Shown one piece after another: positions 1 to 5,269 of a stretch of DNA of 5,269 nucleotides. Source of the stretch: Actinomycetes bacterium (GTDB lineage Bacteria > Actinomycetota > Acidimicrobiia > Acidimicrobiales > Palsa-688). A program made the position numbers and the translations under genes. The stretch's first letter is position 1. Each line of letters starts with the position of its first letter. Below the pieces are notes generated by a model, which ran no database searches, was not told the DNA's origin, and worked only from the letters and a program-made list of their open reading frames with translations. The stretch covers positions 1-5,269 of the forward strand of contig JAKAXN010000334.1 of NCBI GenBank assembly GCA_021816565.1. The letters run 5' to 3'.

Positions 1-84
1 GTGGGCCGATGCCGTCCCCAGCCCGGCGTTTCTCTGGTAGTCCCCGGAGAACCGGTCCCACGCAGTAGAGATCTCTGGTGCCAC
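1..84 (-). CDS. Partial N-terminus of a probable SAM-dependent methyltransferase
   Basis: A minus-strand reading frame begins at a GTG codon (84-82) and stays open to the window edge, giving 28 residues. The segment AWDRFSGDYQ resembles the start of many class I SAM-dependent methyltransferases, which often open with a W-D-R-x-x-x-x-Y pattern before the first SAM-binding strand. An AGGA ribosome binding site lies at 97-94, nine bases before the GTG. Third positions are G or C in 22 of 28 codons, and in 18 of the last 20, as expected for a real gene in this genome. It lies downstream of ino1 on the same strand, separated by about 180 bases with strong hairpins, so it may have its own transcript. 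The SAM-binding motifs lie outside the window; the family call is inference from a short N-terminus, and the frame itself is better supported than the function. Confidence 0.45.
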   Translation of the reverse strand, partial: MAPEISTAWDRFSGDYQRNAGLGTASAH

Positions 85-120
85 GGGGGTTAATCCTGCC
101 CGAAACGGCGAGCCGCCCGG

Positions 121-183
121 GTCACCGGGTGGTGACACGGCCGACGGGCCGTGTCACCACAGAGTGGCGACACGGCCCGTCGG
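121..183. terminator. Interlocking inverted repeats downstream of ino1, terminator-like
   Basis: Three inverted repeats share arms. The first pairs 121-126 (GTCACC) with 131-136 (GGTGAC). The second is a perfect 14-bp stem, 129-142 with 147-160, around the loop GACG. The third pairs 141-160 with 164-183, 19 of 20 positions matching, around the loop AGA. The second and third use the same 147-160 arm and so cannot form together. The position, 83 bases past the ino1 stop, fits a transcription terminator or mRNA 3'-end stabiliser. No T-run follows on either strand, which is common for high-GC actinobacteria but leaves intrinsic termination unproven. It might also act as an attenuator for the methyltransferase-like gene that follows on the minus strand. 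Confidence 0.6.
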
Positions 184-265
184 ATCAGATCTTCGTCACT
201 ACTGCGGATCCCCTCGGCCGGCCGCGGCCAGCGCAGCGGCGGGGCAGCGGGCCCTCGGGGCCGGG

Positions 266-1339
266 TTACTTGCCGGCGGCGAAGTCCTCCACCATGCGGT
301 GGGCCTCGTCGTCGTGGTACTGGACCGGCGGGGACTTCATGAAGTAGGCCGAGGGGCCGAGCAGGGGGCCGCCGATGCCCCGGTCCTTGGCGATCTTGGC
401 GCAGCGCAGGGCGTCGATGATGACCCCGGCCGAGTTGGGGGAGTCCCACACCTCGAGCTTGAGCTCGACGTTCAGCGGGACGTCGCCGAAGTTGCGGCCC
501 TCCAGGCGGATGTAGGCCCACTTGCGGTCGTCGAGCCAGGCCACGTGGTCGGAGGGGCCGATGTGCACGTCCTCGGCGTCGATGCCGTTGTCGAGCTGGC
601 TGGTGACCGACTGGGTCTTGGAGATCTTCTTCGACTCCAGCCGCTCCCGCTCGAGCATGTTCTTGAAGTCCATGTTCCCGCCCACGTTGAGCTGGTAGGT
701 GCGGTCGAGCACCAGTCCCCGGTCCTCGAACAGGCGGGCCAGGATGCGGTGGACGATGGTGGCGCCCACCTGGCTCTTGATGTCGTCACCGACGATGGCC
801 ACCCCGGCGTCGGTGAACTTCTGCGCCCACTCGGGATCGCTGGCGATGAACACCGGGATGGCGTTGACGAAGGCCACCTTGGCGTCGAGGCAGGCCTGGG
901 CGTAGTGCTTCTGGGCCTCCTCGCTGCCGACCGGCAGGTAGGACACCAGCACGTCGGCCTCGACGGCCTTCAGCGCGGCAGCCACGTCGACCGGCTCGGC
1001 CGGCGACTCCTCGATGGTCTGGCGGTAGTACTTGCCCAGGCCGTCGAAGGTCGGGCCCCGCTGCACGCTCACCCCCAGGTCGCCCACCGAGGCGAAGCGG
1101 ATGGTGTTGTTCTGGCCGGAGAAGATGGCCTTGCCCAGGTCCAGACCGACCTTGGCGGCGTCGACGTCGAACGCCGCCACGAACTCGACGTCCGACACGT
1201 GGTAGCCGCCCAGCGTGACGTGCATCAGGCCCGGGACGGTCTCGGCCGGATCGGCGTTGCGGTAGTACTCGATGCCCTGGATCAGCGAGCTGGCGCAGTT
1301 GCCCACGCCGGCGATGGCGACCCGGATCTTCTTGCTCAT
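266..1339 (-). CDS. ino1: myo-Inositol-1-phosphate synthase
   Basis: This enzyme converts glucose 6-phosphate to 1L-myo-inositol 1-phosphate using NAD in the cytoplasm. It is the committed step to phosphatidylinositol, inositol-based envelope glycolipids and, in many actinobacteria, mycothiol. The 357-residue protein fits the short bacterial/archaeal form of the family (M. tuberculosis Ino1 is about 367). An N-terminal Rossmann motif GVGNCASS is at 11-18. Family-typical stretches follow: GDDIKSQ (184-190), [12 protein letters not shown] (217-228), SKKISKTQ (236-243), GPSDHV (261-266) and the region 279-306 containing [12 protein letters not shown]. The lysines and aspartates in these blocks are those expected in the catalytic and NAD/phosphate sites. 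The ATG is preceded by a full AGGAGG (1355-1350) with a 10-base spacer and overlaps the stop of the PadR gene as ATGA, so translation is probably coupled. No internal promoter was recognised. The gene looks intact, with no missing block. Confidence 0.97.
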   Translation of the reverse strand: MSKKIRVAIAGVGNCASSLIQGIEYYRNADPAETVPGLMHVTLGGYHVSDVEFVAAFDVDAAKVGLDLGKAIFSGQNNTIRFASVGDLGVSVQRGPTFDGLGKYYRQTIEESPAEPVDVAAALKAVEADVLVSYLPVGSEEAQKHYAQACLDAKVAFVNAIPVFIASDPEWAQKFTDAGVAIVGDDIKSQVGATIVHRILARLFEDRGLVLDRTYQLNVGGNMDFKNMLERERLESKKISKTQSVTSQLDNGIDAEDVHIGPSDHVAWLDDRKWAYIRLEGRNFGDVPLNVELKLEVWDSPNSAGVIIDALRCAKIAKDRGIGGPLLGPSAYFMKSPPVQYHDDEAHRMVEDFAAGK

Positions 1340-2199
1340 TGGTCGTAGTCCTCCTGTGATGGACCGGGATGAAGGGAACCGGTGGGGAGCAGGCCCGAGA
1401 GGCTCGGGCTGTCACCCCGGTACGTCCGGCCCGAGCCGCTGCCGTCGGCAGGCGGGGTGTGGGCCGTGGACCGGGAGGGGGCCCCGGTGGGACCGGCGGC
1501 TTCGCCGGTCCGGTCATTGGTGCCGGCCGACGGGCCGGCTGGTTGATCCGCCCCGGCCCTGGAGCCGGTCGCTTCACCGGGACCGGCGGCCCCGCCGGCG
1601 GTCCCGTCGGGCCGGTAACCGGCCCGCTCGGAGGCGATGAGCCTCTCGATCCAGGTGAGATCGTGCCGGGCCGCCTCCTCGTCGTGCTCGACCAGGCTGC
1701 GGGCGTAGGCGTCGCGGGCGGCCAGCATCCGGGCCCGCAGCTGGATCAGCCGCTCGACCAGGTGGGCCCGCCGGCGCTCGAGCATCCCGAGGCGCAGGTC
1801 CGGCGGGAGGTAGCGGGCGAAGGCCAGCCTCAGGTTGAACATGCGCTCGTCGTCGCTCGAGGCGGCGTCGGCGGCCAGCAGCTCCTCGAAGAGCCGCTCA
1901 CCCCGCTCGGTGATCCCGTAGACCTTGCGGTTGCGGGCCCCCCGGGGAGAGCCGCCCTTGCGGGCCCGGAAGGCGGCCAGCTCCCCGCTCAGGGAGCCGG
2001 TGTGGGGGACCGGGGCGCTGGCGCCGCGCGATTCGACCGCCTTGACCGCACCGGCCGACTCGAGGCGCGACAGGGCCGGGTACAGCGAACCGAACGACAC
2101 GCCGCTCACGAAACCGAGCGTGTCGACCAGCCGCTTCTTCAGCTCATAGCCGTGAAGCTCCTGCTCCTTGAGCAGCCCGAGGATCGCCAGTTCAAGCAC
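1336..2199 (-). CDS. PadR-family transcriptional regulator with long disordered tail
   Basis: This is probably a DNA-binding repressor and the first gene of an operon with ino1. Residues 1-105 are a PadR winged helix: [10 protein letters not shown], then HGYELKKRL (16-24), the recognition region [15 protein letters not shown] (36-50) and the wing [10 protein letters not shown] (91-100). An insertion of about 30 residues, rich in Gly, Ala, Ser and Arg, separates recognition helix and wing (56-90). Residues 115-195 form a charged helical region like the PadR C-terminal dimerisation domain, containing [18 protein letters not shown] (141-158). Residues 196-287 are low-complexity Gly/Ala/Pro/Thr and look disordered; many PadR proteins end near 180-200 residues. 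The GTG start fits the PadR N-terminus exactly and lies 3 bases after an AGGTGA (2208-2203). The stop overlaps ino1 by 4 bases. The same neighbour is found in mycobacteria (Rv0047c beside ino1). Family call is firm; ligand and targets are unknown. Confidence 0.92.
   Translation of the reverse strand: MLELAILGLLKEQELHGYELKKRLVDTLGFVSGVSFGSLYPALSRLESAGAVKAVESRGASAPVPHTGSLSGELAAFRARKGGSPRGARNRKVYGITERGERLFEELLAADAASSDDERMFNLRLAFARYLPPDLRLGMLERRRAHLVERLIQLRARMLAARDAYARSLVEHDEEAARHDLTWIERLIASERAGYRPDGTAGGAAGPGEATGSRAGADQPAGPSAGTNDRTGEAAGPTGAPSRSTAHTPPADGSGSGRTYRGDSPSLSGLLPTGSLHPGPSQEDYDQ
1489..1598. repeat. GC-rich direct and inverted repeats inside the PadR tail
   Basis: The 12-mer GGGACCGGCGGC occurs at 1489-1500 and again at 1579-1590. 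The first copy lies in a 9-bp hairpin (1490-1498 with 1503-1511, loop GCTT). The second lies in a 7-bp hairpin (1583-1589 with 1592-1598) with only two unpaired bases between the arms. This region encodes the low-complexity Gly/Ala/Pro tail, so biased composition alone may explain the repeats. They may also indicate that the tail arose by slippage or by capture of former intergenic sequence. Confidence 0.4.
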
Positions 2200-2202
2200 T
2201 GT

Positions 2203-2238
2203 TCACCTACTATACAGCGAATCGATGTATCGAGTCGA
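2203..2238 (-). promoter_or_regulatory. Promoter of the padR-ino1 operon, near-leaderless
   Basis: On the minus strand a TATAGT -10 box (2214-2209) matches the TANNNT actinobacterial consensus. An 18-bp spacer separates it from TCGACT (2238-2233), a four-of-six match to TTGACA. Transcription would be expected to start about 7 to 9 bases past the -10, at A2202, A2200 or G2199, that is at or within 3 bases of the GTG start. The AGGTGA at 2208-2203 would then not be in the transcript, so translation would be leaderless. The predicted -35 lies inside the palindrome at 2223-2245. Confidence 0.5.
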
Positions 2239-2245
2239 TATATCG
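2223..2245. promoter_or_regulatory. Palindromic operator, probable PadR binding site
   Basis: Left arm CGATGTATCGA (2223-2233) and right arm TCGATATATCG (2235-2245) are reverse complements at 10 of 11 positions around a central G at 2234. The core TATCGA-G-TCGATA is perfect. It is strikingly AT-rich for this genome, lies directly upstream of a regulator gene and covers the regulator's predicted -35 box. PadR proteins commonly bind dyad-symmetric AT-rich sites and repress their own promoters. Assignment to the adjacent PadR protein is inference; the dyad is directly visible. Confidence 0.65.
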
Positions 2246-2289
2246 GGGCTGAAAAAACGGGTGCATCGCTCAAGCGGCGCGGTGGGCGG

Positions 2290-2295
2290 TAGGGT
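2290..2295 (+). promoter_or_regulatory. Possible -10 box for the DUF5318-ponA operon
   Basis: TAGGGT fits the loose TANNNT pattern and lies 6 bases before the GTG at 2302. Transcription would then begin at or very near that GTG, giving a leaderless mRNA. No convincing -35 was found 16-18 bases upstream. The same bases also include AGGGTG (2291-2296), which could instead be a weak ribosome binding site for the ATG at 2305, eight bases downstream. Confidence 0.25.
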
Positions 2296-2301
2296 GCCCC
2301 T

Positions 2302-2709
2302 GTGATGAGCTTGCGGCCGGAGGCGCTACGGGGAGCCGGATCCGGCGCCCACGTGGCCGGACAGGTGGACTACCGCCTGGCCCGCAACGCCATCGTGAGC
2401 GAGTTCCACAAGGGGCGGCTGTCGCGCCTCGACATCTGCGACGCCCACCCCGAGCTTCTGCGGGCCGCCCTCAACGTCGGTGACGAGACCCGCGAGGACT
2501 GCCCGATCTGCGAGGAGACCAAGGTCCGGCTGGTGTCGTACGTCTTCGGCAGCCGCTTGTCGCCGGCCGGGGTGTGCGTCACCTCCAAGAAGGAGATGAC
2601 CAAGCTGGCCCGCACGGCCAAGGACCTGGTCTGCTACGTGGTCGAGGTGTGCCCCAACTGCTCGTGGAACCACCTGGCCCGGAGTTTCGCGGTCTCAGCC
2701 CGTCGTTAA
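2302..2709 (+). CDS. DUF5318 family protein, zinc-ribbon-like
   Basis: A small cytoplasmic protein of 135 residues, or 134 if the ATG at 2305 is used; no signal peptide or membrane segment is seen. From memory it resembles M. tuberculosis Rv0049. Shared features are VDYRLAR near the N-terminus (22-28), CDAHPELLRAA (46-56), a CPIC pair (67-70), LVSYVFG (77-83) and the C-terminal VVEVCPNCSWNHL (113-125). The two Cys-x-x-Cys pairs at 67/70 and 117/120 are placed to bind one zinc ion as a split zinc ribbon. The first 20 residues are Gly/Ala-rich and poorly conserved, so the true start is uncertain. The gene sits 19 bases ahead of the class A PBP in the same orientation, as in mycobacteria, which suggests a role linked to wall synthesis. 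Its molecular function is not known to me. Confidence 0.88.
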   Translation: MMSLRPEALRGAGSGAHVAGQVDYRLARNAIVSEFHKGRLSRLDICDAHPELLRAALNVGDETREDCPICEETKVRLVSYVFGSRLSPAGVCVTSKKEMTKLARTAKDLVCYVVEVCPNCSWNHLARSFAVSARR

Positions 2710-2728
2710 CCTCGGGACCGACAGTCCC

Positions 2729-5059
2729 ATGCCCAGCCGCAACCCCTCCCACTCCTCCGGTCGTTCCGGCCGGGGTACCGGCCCGGGACGGGGCGCGTCG
2801 GGCCGGGCTGCGTCGGGACGCGGCCCGTCAGGGCGGACCGGCTCCGACGGCTACCGCGGCGGACGGCTGTGGCGGCTGCGCAGATGGATCTTCGCCGTGG
2901 TCCTGATCGGCGCCGCCGCCGGGTCGGGGGGCCTCTACGAGCTGACCAGGGTGGCCCTCCCGGCGGCCCGGCCGCTGGCCCAGACCACCTTCGTGTACGA
3001 CTCCTCCGGGCACACCCTGGCGGCCTTCTCGGACCAGAACCGGGTGGATGTCCGCCTGTCCCAGGTGGCGCCGGTGGTGGTCCAGGCCGTGGTGTCGACA
3101 GAGGACCGCCACTTCTTCACCGAGGGGGCCCTCAACCCGGTCAGCATCCTGCGGGCCGCCATCTCAGACGCCAGCGGGTCGGGCAACCTGCAGGGTGCCT
3201 CCACCATCACCCAGCAGTACGTGAAGCAGACCTACCTGACCTCGCAGCGGACTCTCACCCGCAAGATAAAGGAGGCGGCCCTGGCCATCCGCCTGTCGCG
3301 CACCGAGTCGAAGCAGCAGATCCTGCAGGGCTACCTCAACACCATCTACTGGGGCCGCGGGGCCTACGGCATCGAGGCCGCAGCCCGCACCTACTTCGGG
3401 GTGGACGCCTCCCAGCTGGACCTGCCCGAGGCCGCGCTCCTGGCCGGCATGATCCGTGACCCCGACACCGCCGACCCGGTCCGCGACGCCGTGGTGGCCC
3501 ACCAGCACCAGCGCGACTCCCTGGCGGCCATGGTCCGCGACCGCAAGATCACCGAGGCCCAGGCCCAGGCCGCGGCGGCGGTGCCTTTCTCCGCCTTCGT
3601 CAAGCCGCCGGTCACCGCCAGCGCCTCGGCCAGCCTGCTGCCCGCCGGTGAGGACTACTTCGTGGAGGCGGTGCGCGAGCAGCTGATCTCGAAGTACGGC
3701 CAGGCCGAGGTCGACGGCGGCGGGCTGCGGGTCACCACCACGCTCGACCCGACCCTGCAGGCCGAGGCCTACGACGCGCTGTACGGGAAGGGACCCGACG
3801 CCCTCGACCCGGCGGCCGGTGAGCCGTCCGGGGCGCTGGTGTCCATCGACGACAGCGGGGAGGTCAAGGCCCTCGTCGGCGGGCAGAACTACCGCACGTC
3901 CTCGGTGGACCTGGCCCTCGGGGCCGCCGGCGGGGGCGGGGGCCGCCAGCCCGGATCGACCTTCAAGGCCATCATGCTGGCCGAGCTGCTGAAGCTCGGC
4001 TACTCCCCGCTGTCGACCCTGCCCTCCCCTCCGGAGGTGGTGGTCCCCCACGGCAACGCCGACGGCACCCCGTGGGTGGTGAAGAACTTCGAGGGAGAGG
4101 CGACCAAGCCGCAGATGACCGTGGTCGACGCCACCGCCAACTCCATCAACACCGTCTACGCCCAGATCGTGGACAAGATCGGGGCGTCCCGGCTCGACGC
4201 CATGGCCGCCCAGATGGGTATCCGGCCGGCCGAGCTGGGCGACCACCTCTCGGAGGTGCTCGGCACCGACGAGGTGTCGCCGCTGGAGATGGCCGCCGTG
4301 TACGCCACGTTCGCGGCGGGTGGCGTCTACCACTCCCCGCTGCTGATCACCCGGGTCACCGACTCGGCCGGCCACGTGCTGCCGCTGCCGGTGCAGCCGG
4401 CGGCCCGCACCATCCTCACCCCGGCCCAGAACGCCGAGGAGACGTACTGCCTGGAGCAGGTGGTGTCGAGAGGAACCGGCACCGCAGCCGGCGGCATCGG
4501 TTCGTCGGTGGCCGGCAAGACCGGCACCACCGACAACTCGGCCAACGCCTGGTTCATCGGCTACACCCCCAACCTCACCACCGCGGTATGGATGGGCTAC
4601 GCCTCGCAGTACAAGCCCATGGTGTACTTCCGGGGCCTGAGCAGCGTGCAGGGCGGCACGGTGCCGGCCCAGATCTGGCACGACTACATGAGCGCGGCCG
4701 TCCACTCCGAGCCGCAGTGGGTCGGCTCGTTCCCGCCGGTGTACTCGTTCACCGGCGCCACCCTGACCCCGCCGGCGGCGGGCAGCCTGCAGTTCCCGCT
4801 GGGCCTCGGGACCACTACGACCACCACGGTCCCGGCCTCCCCGTCGCCCACCACCTCCACCACCACCGCCGGCGGGGCGGCGACCGGCTCCCCCTCGGCC
4901 ACCACCACGACGGTGGCCGGCGGGCGGGCGGGCGGTCCGTCCACCACCACGGCCCAGCCCACCACGACCGTCCCCACTGCGGCGACCACCACGGTGCCGT
5001 CGCCCACGTCCACCACCGCGGCGACCAGCCCCCCCACCACGGCGGCCCGGCCCGGCTGA
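2729..5059 (+). CDS. ponA1: Class A penicillin-binding protein (bifunctional)
   Basis: This 776-residue membrane-anchored enzyme polymerises lipid II into glycan strands and cross-links stem peptides outside the membrane. Residues 1-52 are a basic Gly/Arg/Ser-rich cytoplasmic tail, followed by one membrane segment (about 53-72). The GT51 transglycosylase follows: STEDRHFF (123-130, catalytic Glu125), QGASTITQQYVKQ (155-167), RKIKEAALA (178-186) and LPEAALLAGMIRDP (232-245). The transpeptidase has all three motifs: S410-T-F-K413, S472-I-N474 and K597-T-G599. A Thr/Pro/Ser-rich tail fills 694-776 with no PASTA or other domain. The ATG is favoured because it keeps the basic tail and membrane anchor. 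Its ribosome binding site is weak (GGGA, 2714-2717, 11 bases before), suggesting coupling to DUF5318, 19 bases upstream. Motif 1 lacks the usual His-x-Gly (TEGALNP at 131-137). Symbol is by gene order with mycobacterial ponA1. Confidence 0.96.
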   Translation: MPSRNPSHSSGRSGRGTGPGRGASGRAASGRGPSGRTGSDGYRGGRLWRLRRWIFAVVLIGAAAGSGGLYELTRVALPAARPLAQTTFVYDSSGHTLAAFSDQNRVDVRLSQVAPVVVQAVVSTEDRHFFTEGALNPVSILRAAISDASGSGNLQGASTITQQYVKQTYLTSQRTLTRKIKEAALAIRLSRTESKQQILQGYLNTIYWGRGAYGIEAAARTYFGVDASQLDLPEAALLAGMIRDPDTADPVRDAVVAHQHQRDSLAAMVRDRKITEAQAQAAAAVPFSAFVKPPVTASASASLLPAGEDYFVEAVREQLISKYGQAEVDGGGLRVTTTLDPTLQAEAYDALYGKGPDALDPAAGEPSGALVSIDDSGEVKALVGGQNYRTSSVDLALGAAGGGGGRQPGSTFKAIMLAELLKLGYSPLSTLPSPPEVVVPHGNADGTPWVVKNFEGEATKPQMTVVDATANSINTVYAQIVDKIGASRLDAMAAQMGIRPAELGDHLSEVLGTDEVSPLEMAAVYATFAAGGVYHSPLLITRVTDSAGHVLPLPVQPAARTILTPAQNAEETYCLEQVVSRGTGTAAGGIGSSVAGKTGTTDNSANAWFIGYTPNLTTAVWMGYASQYKPMVYFRGLSSVQGGTVPAQIWHDYMSAAVHSEPQWVGSFPPVYSFTGATLTPPAAGSLQFPLGLGTTTTTTVPASPSPTTSTTTAGGAATGSPSATTTTVAGGRAGGPSTTTAQPTTTVPTAATTTVPSPTSTTAATSPPTTAARPG
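4807..5050 (+). repeat. Low-complexity Thr/Pro-coding tract at the 3' end of the PBP gene
   Basis: Simple ACC/ACG/ACT-rich sequence encodes runs such as TTTTTT (695-700), TTTT (725-728) and repeated TTTVP units (746-749 and 754-757). The reading frame is intact throughout. Such tracts are prone to slippage and vary between relatives; the encoded segment is extracellular and probably spans or contacts the wall, and could be glycosylated. Confidence 0.7.
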
Positions 5060-5065
5060 GTGGCG

Positions 5066-5109
5066 GACCGCCCCCGGGCGGTCGGGCAACTGGCGCCGGC
5101 TCCTGCCGG
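5066..5109 (+). terminator. Two small GC-rich hairpins after the PBP gene
   Basis: Seven bases past the PBP stop, GACCGCC (5066-5072) pairs with GGCGGTC (5077-5083) around a four-base loop. A second stem, CCGGC (5096-5100) with GCCGG (5105-5109), surrounds TCCT. Neither is followed by a T-run. Termination here is possible but weakly supported, because short GC stems occur by chance in such DNA. Confidence 0.4.
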
Positions 5110-5130
5110 GTATAAAGATGTGGGTACAAA
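5108..5130 (+). promoter_or_regulatory. AT-richer patch, possible promoter of the next gene
   Basis: GGGTATAAA (5108-5116) and GGGTACAAA (5122-5130) are a near-identical direct repeat spaced 14 bases apart. They form the most AT-rich stretch between the PBP and the next gene. TATAAA (5111-5116) could be a -10 box, but no TTGACA-like -35 stands 16-18 bases upstream. GGGTAT also resembles the -10 of some alternative actinobacterial sigma factors, but no GTTT-type -35 accompanies it. The start codon of the next gene is 53 bases downstream, leaving room for a leader. Confidence 0.3.
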
Positions 5131-5183
5131 CCCCGCTGGCAGCCGAGTGGCGCTGGACGGACATATGCAAGGGAGGATCAGCC

Positions 5184-5269
5184 ATGGCGACCTACGGGCC
5201 GACCACCCCCGAGACCGAGACGGGCGCCGCCCCCCCGGTCGCCGACAGTCCCGCCGCGCCCGCCGGGCG
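5184..5269 (+). CDS. Partial CDS, N-terminus of an unknown protein
   Basis: An ATG at 5184 follows a strong GGGAGGA ribosome binding site (5171-5177) with a 6-base spacer, and the frame is open to the window end, giving 28 codons. The encoded start, MATYGPTTPE followed by Ala/Pro-rich sequence, looks like a disordered cytoplasmic tail and has no recognisable domain. In mycobacteria the gene after ponA1 (Rv0051) is a multi-membrane protein related to polyprenol-phosphate-dependent glycosyltransferases, often with a Pro-rich start; this could be the equivalent, but that rests on position alone. An ATG at 5164 is in another frame and lies before the ribosome binding site, so it was not chosen. 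Confidence 0.75.
   Translation, partial: MATYGPTTPETETGAAPPVADSPAAPAG

Noticed and set aside
1..93. Plus-strand frames open from the left edge, such as one ending in TAG at 38-40 or TAA at 91-93
   Set aside because: These are short, lack recognisable motifs, and the first has uneven third-position bias; the minus-strand frame with a start codon and ribosome binding site explains the segment better.
164..1348. Long plus-strand open frame of 394 codons opposite ino1
   Set aside because: It is the antisense shadow of ino1, whose family motifs are unmistakable; the plus-strand product is low-complexity Val/Gly/Asp/His with no recognisable domain.
2251..2257. A-run (T-run on the minus strand) as a terminator
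   Set aside because: No GC-rich stem precedes it on the minus strand and no gene ends there; it is more likely part of the AT-rich control region.
1369..2292. Plus-strand open frame of 307 codons opposite padR
   Set aside because: It is antisense to a clear PadR gene and crosses the divergent promoter region; composition is Gly/Pro/Ala only.
4807..5050. Threonine-codon repeats as a CRISPR or tandem satellite array
   Set aside because: There is no fixed repeat and spacer periodicity; the sequence is in-frame coding low complexity.
5108..5113. GGGTAT as a SigB/SigF-type -10 element
   Set aside because: No GTTT-like -35 is found at the required distance, so only a general promoter-like patch is reported.
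3164..5185. Minus-strand open frame of 673 codons opposite the PBP gene
   Set aside because: It is a GC-driven shadow of the PBP gene; its product is Gly/Arg-rich without motifs.

Overview
The window is high-GC DNA with strong G/C bias at third codon positions. It carries the actinobacterial gene block myo-inositol-phosphate synthase / PadR regulator / DUF5318 protein / class A penicillin-binding protein. From memory this is the order seen in Mycobacterium tuberculosis as Rv0046c (ino1), Rv0047c (PadR), Rv0049 (DUF5318) and Rv0050 (ponA1), with the membrane protein Rv0048c absent here. The long Thr/Pro tail of the PBP, with runs such as TTTTTTVP, is a style I associate with Acidimicrobiia or related deep-branching actinobacteria. 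That placement is inference.

Layout, left to right. (1) Bases 1-84, minus strand: the first 28 codons of a protein that runs off the window, probably a SAM-dependent methyltransferase. (2) Bases 85-265: non-coding, dominated by an interlocking set of inverted repeats (121-183) downstream of ino1. (3) Bases 266-1339, minus: complete ino1. (4) Bases 1336-2199, minus: PadR-family regulator whose stop overlaps the ino1 start by 4 bases (ATGA), so regulator and enzyme form one coupled operon. (5) Bases 2200-2301: short divergent control region with a 23-bp near-perfect palindrome beside a good -10 box. (6) Bases 2302-2709, plus: small zinc-ribbon-like DUF5318 protein. (7) Bases 2729-5059, plus: bifunctional transglycosylase/transpeptidase, probably co-transcribed with DUF5318. 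(8) Bases 5060-5183: intergenic region with small hairpins and an AT-richer promoter-like patch. (9) Bases 5184-5269, plus: the start of another gene with a strong ribosome binding site, truncated by the window end.

How it works together: the left operon makes inositol phosphate (precursor of phosphatidylinositol, inositol-based envelope glycolipids and, where present, mycothiol) under a probably self-regulating PadR protein. The right operon builds peptidoglycan. Both start from one 102-bp control region, so the PadR protein could in principle co-ordinate inositol-lipid supply with wall synthesis. No mobile element, CRISPR array, tRNA or rRNA was seen. This is a conserved envelope locus rather than an obviously new system. 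The points most worth a second look are the PadR operator with its near-leaderless start, the regulator-enzyme overlap, the unusual PadR tail, the mutually exclusive hairpins and the altered transglycosylase motif.
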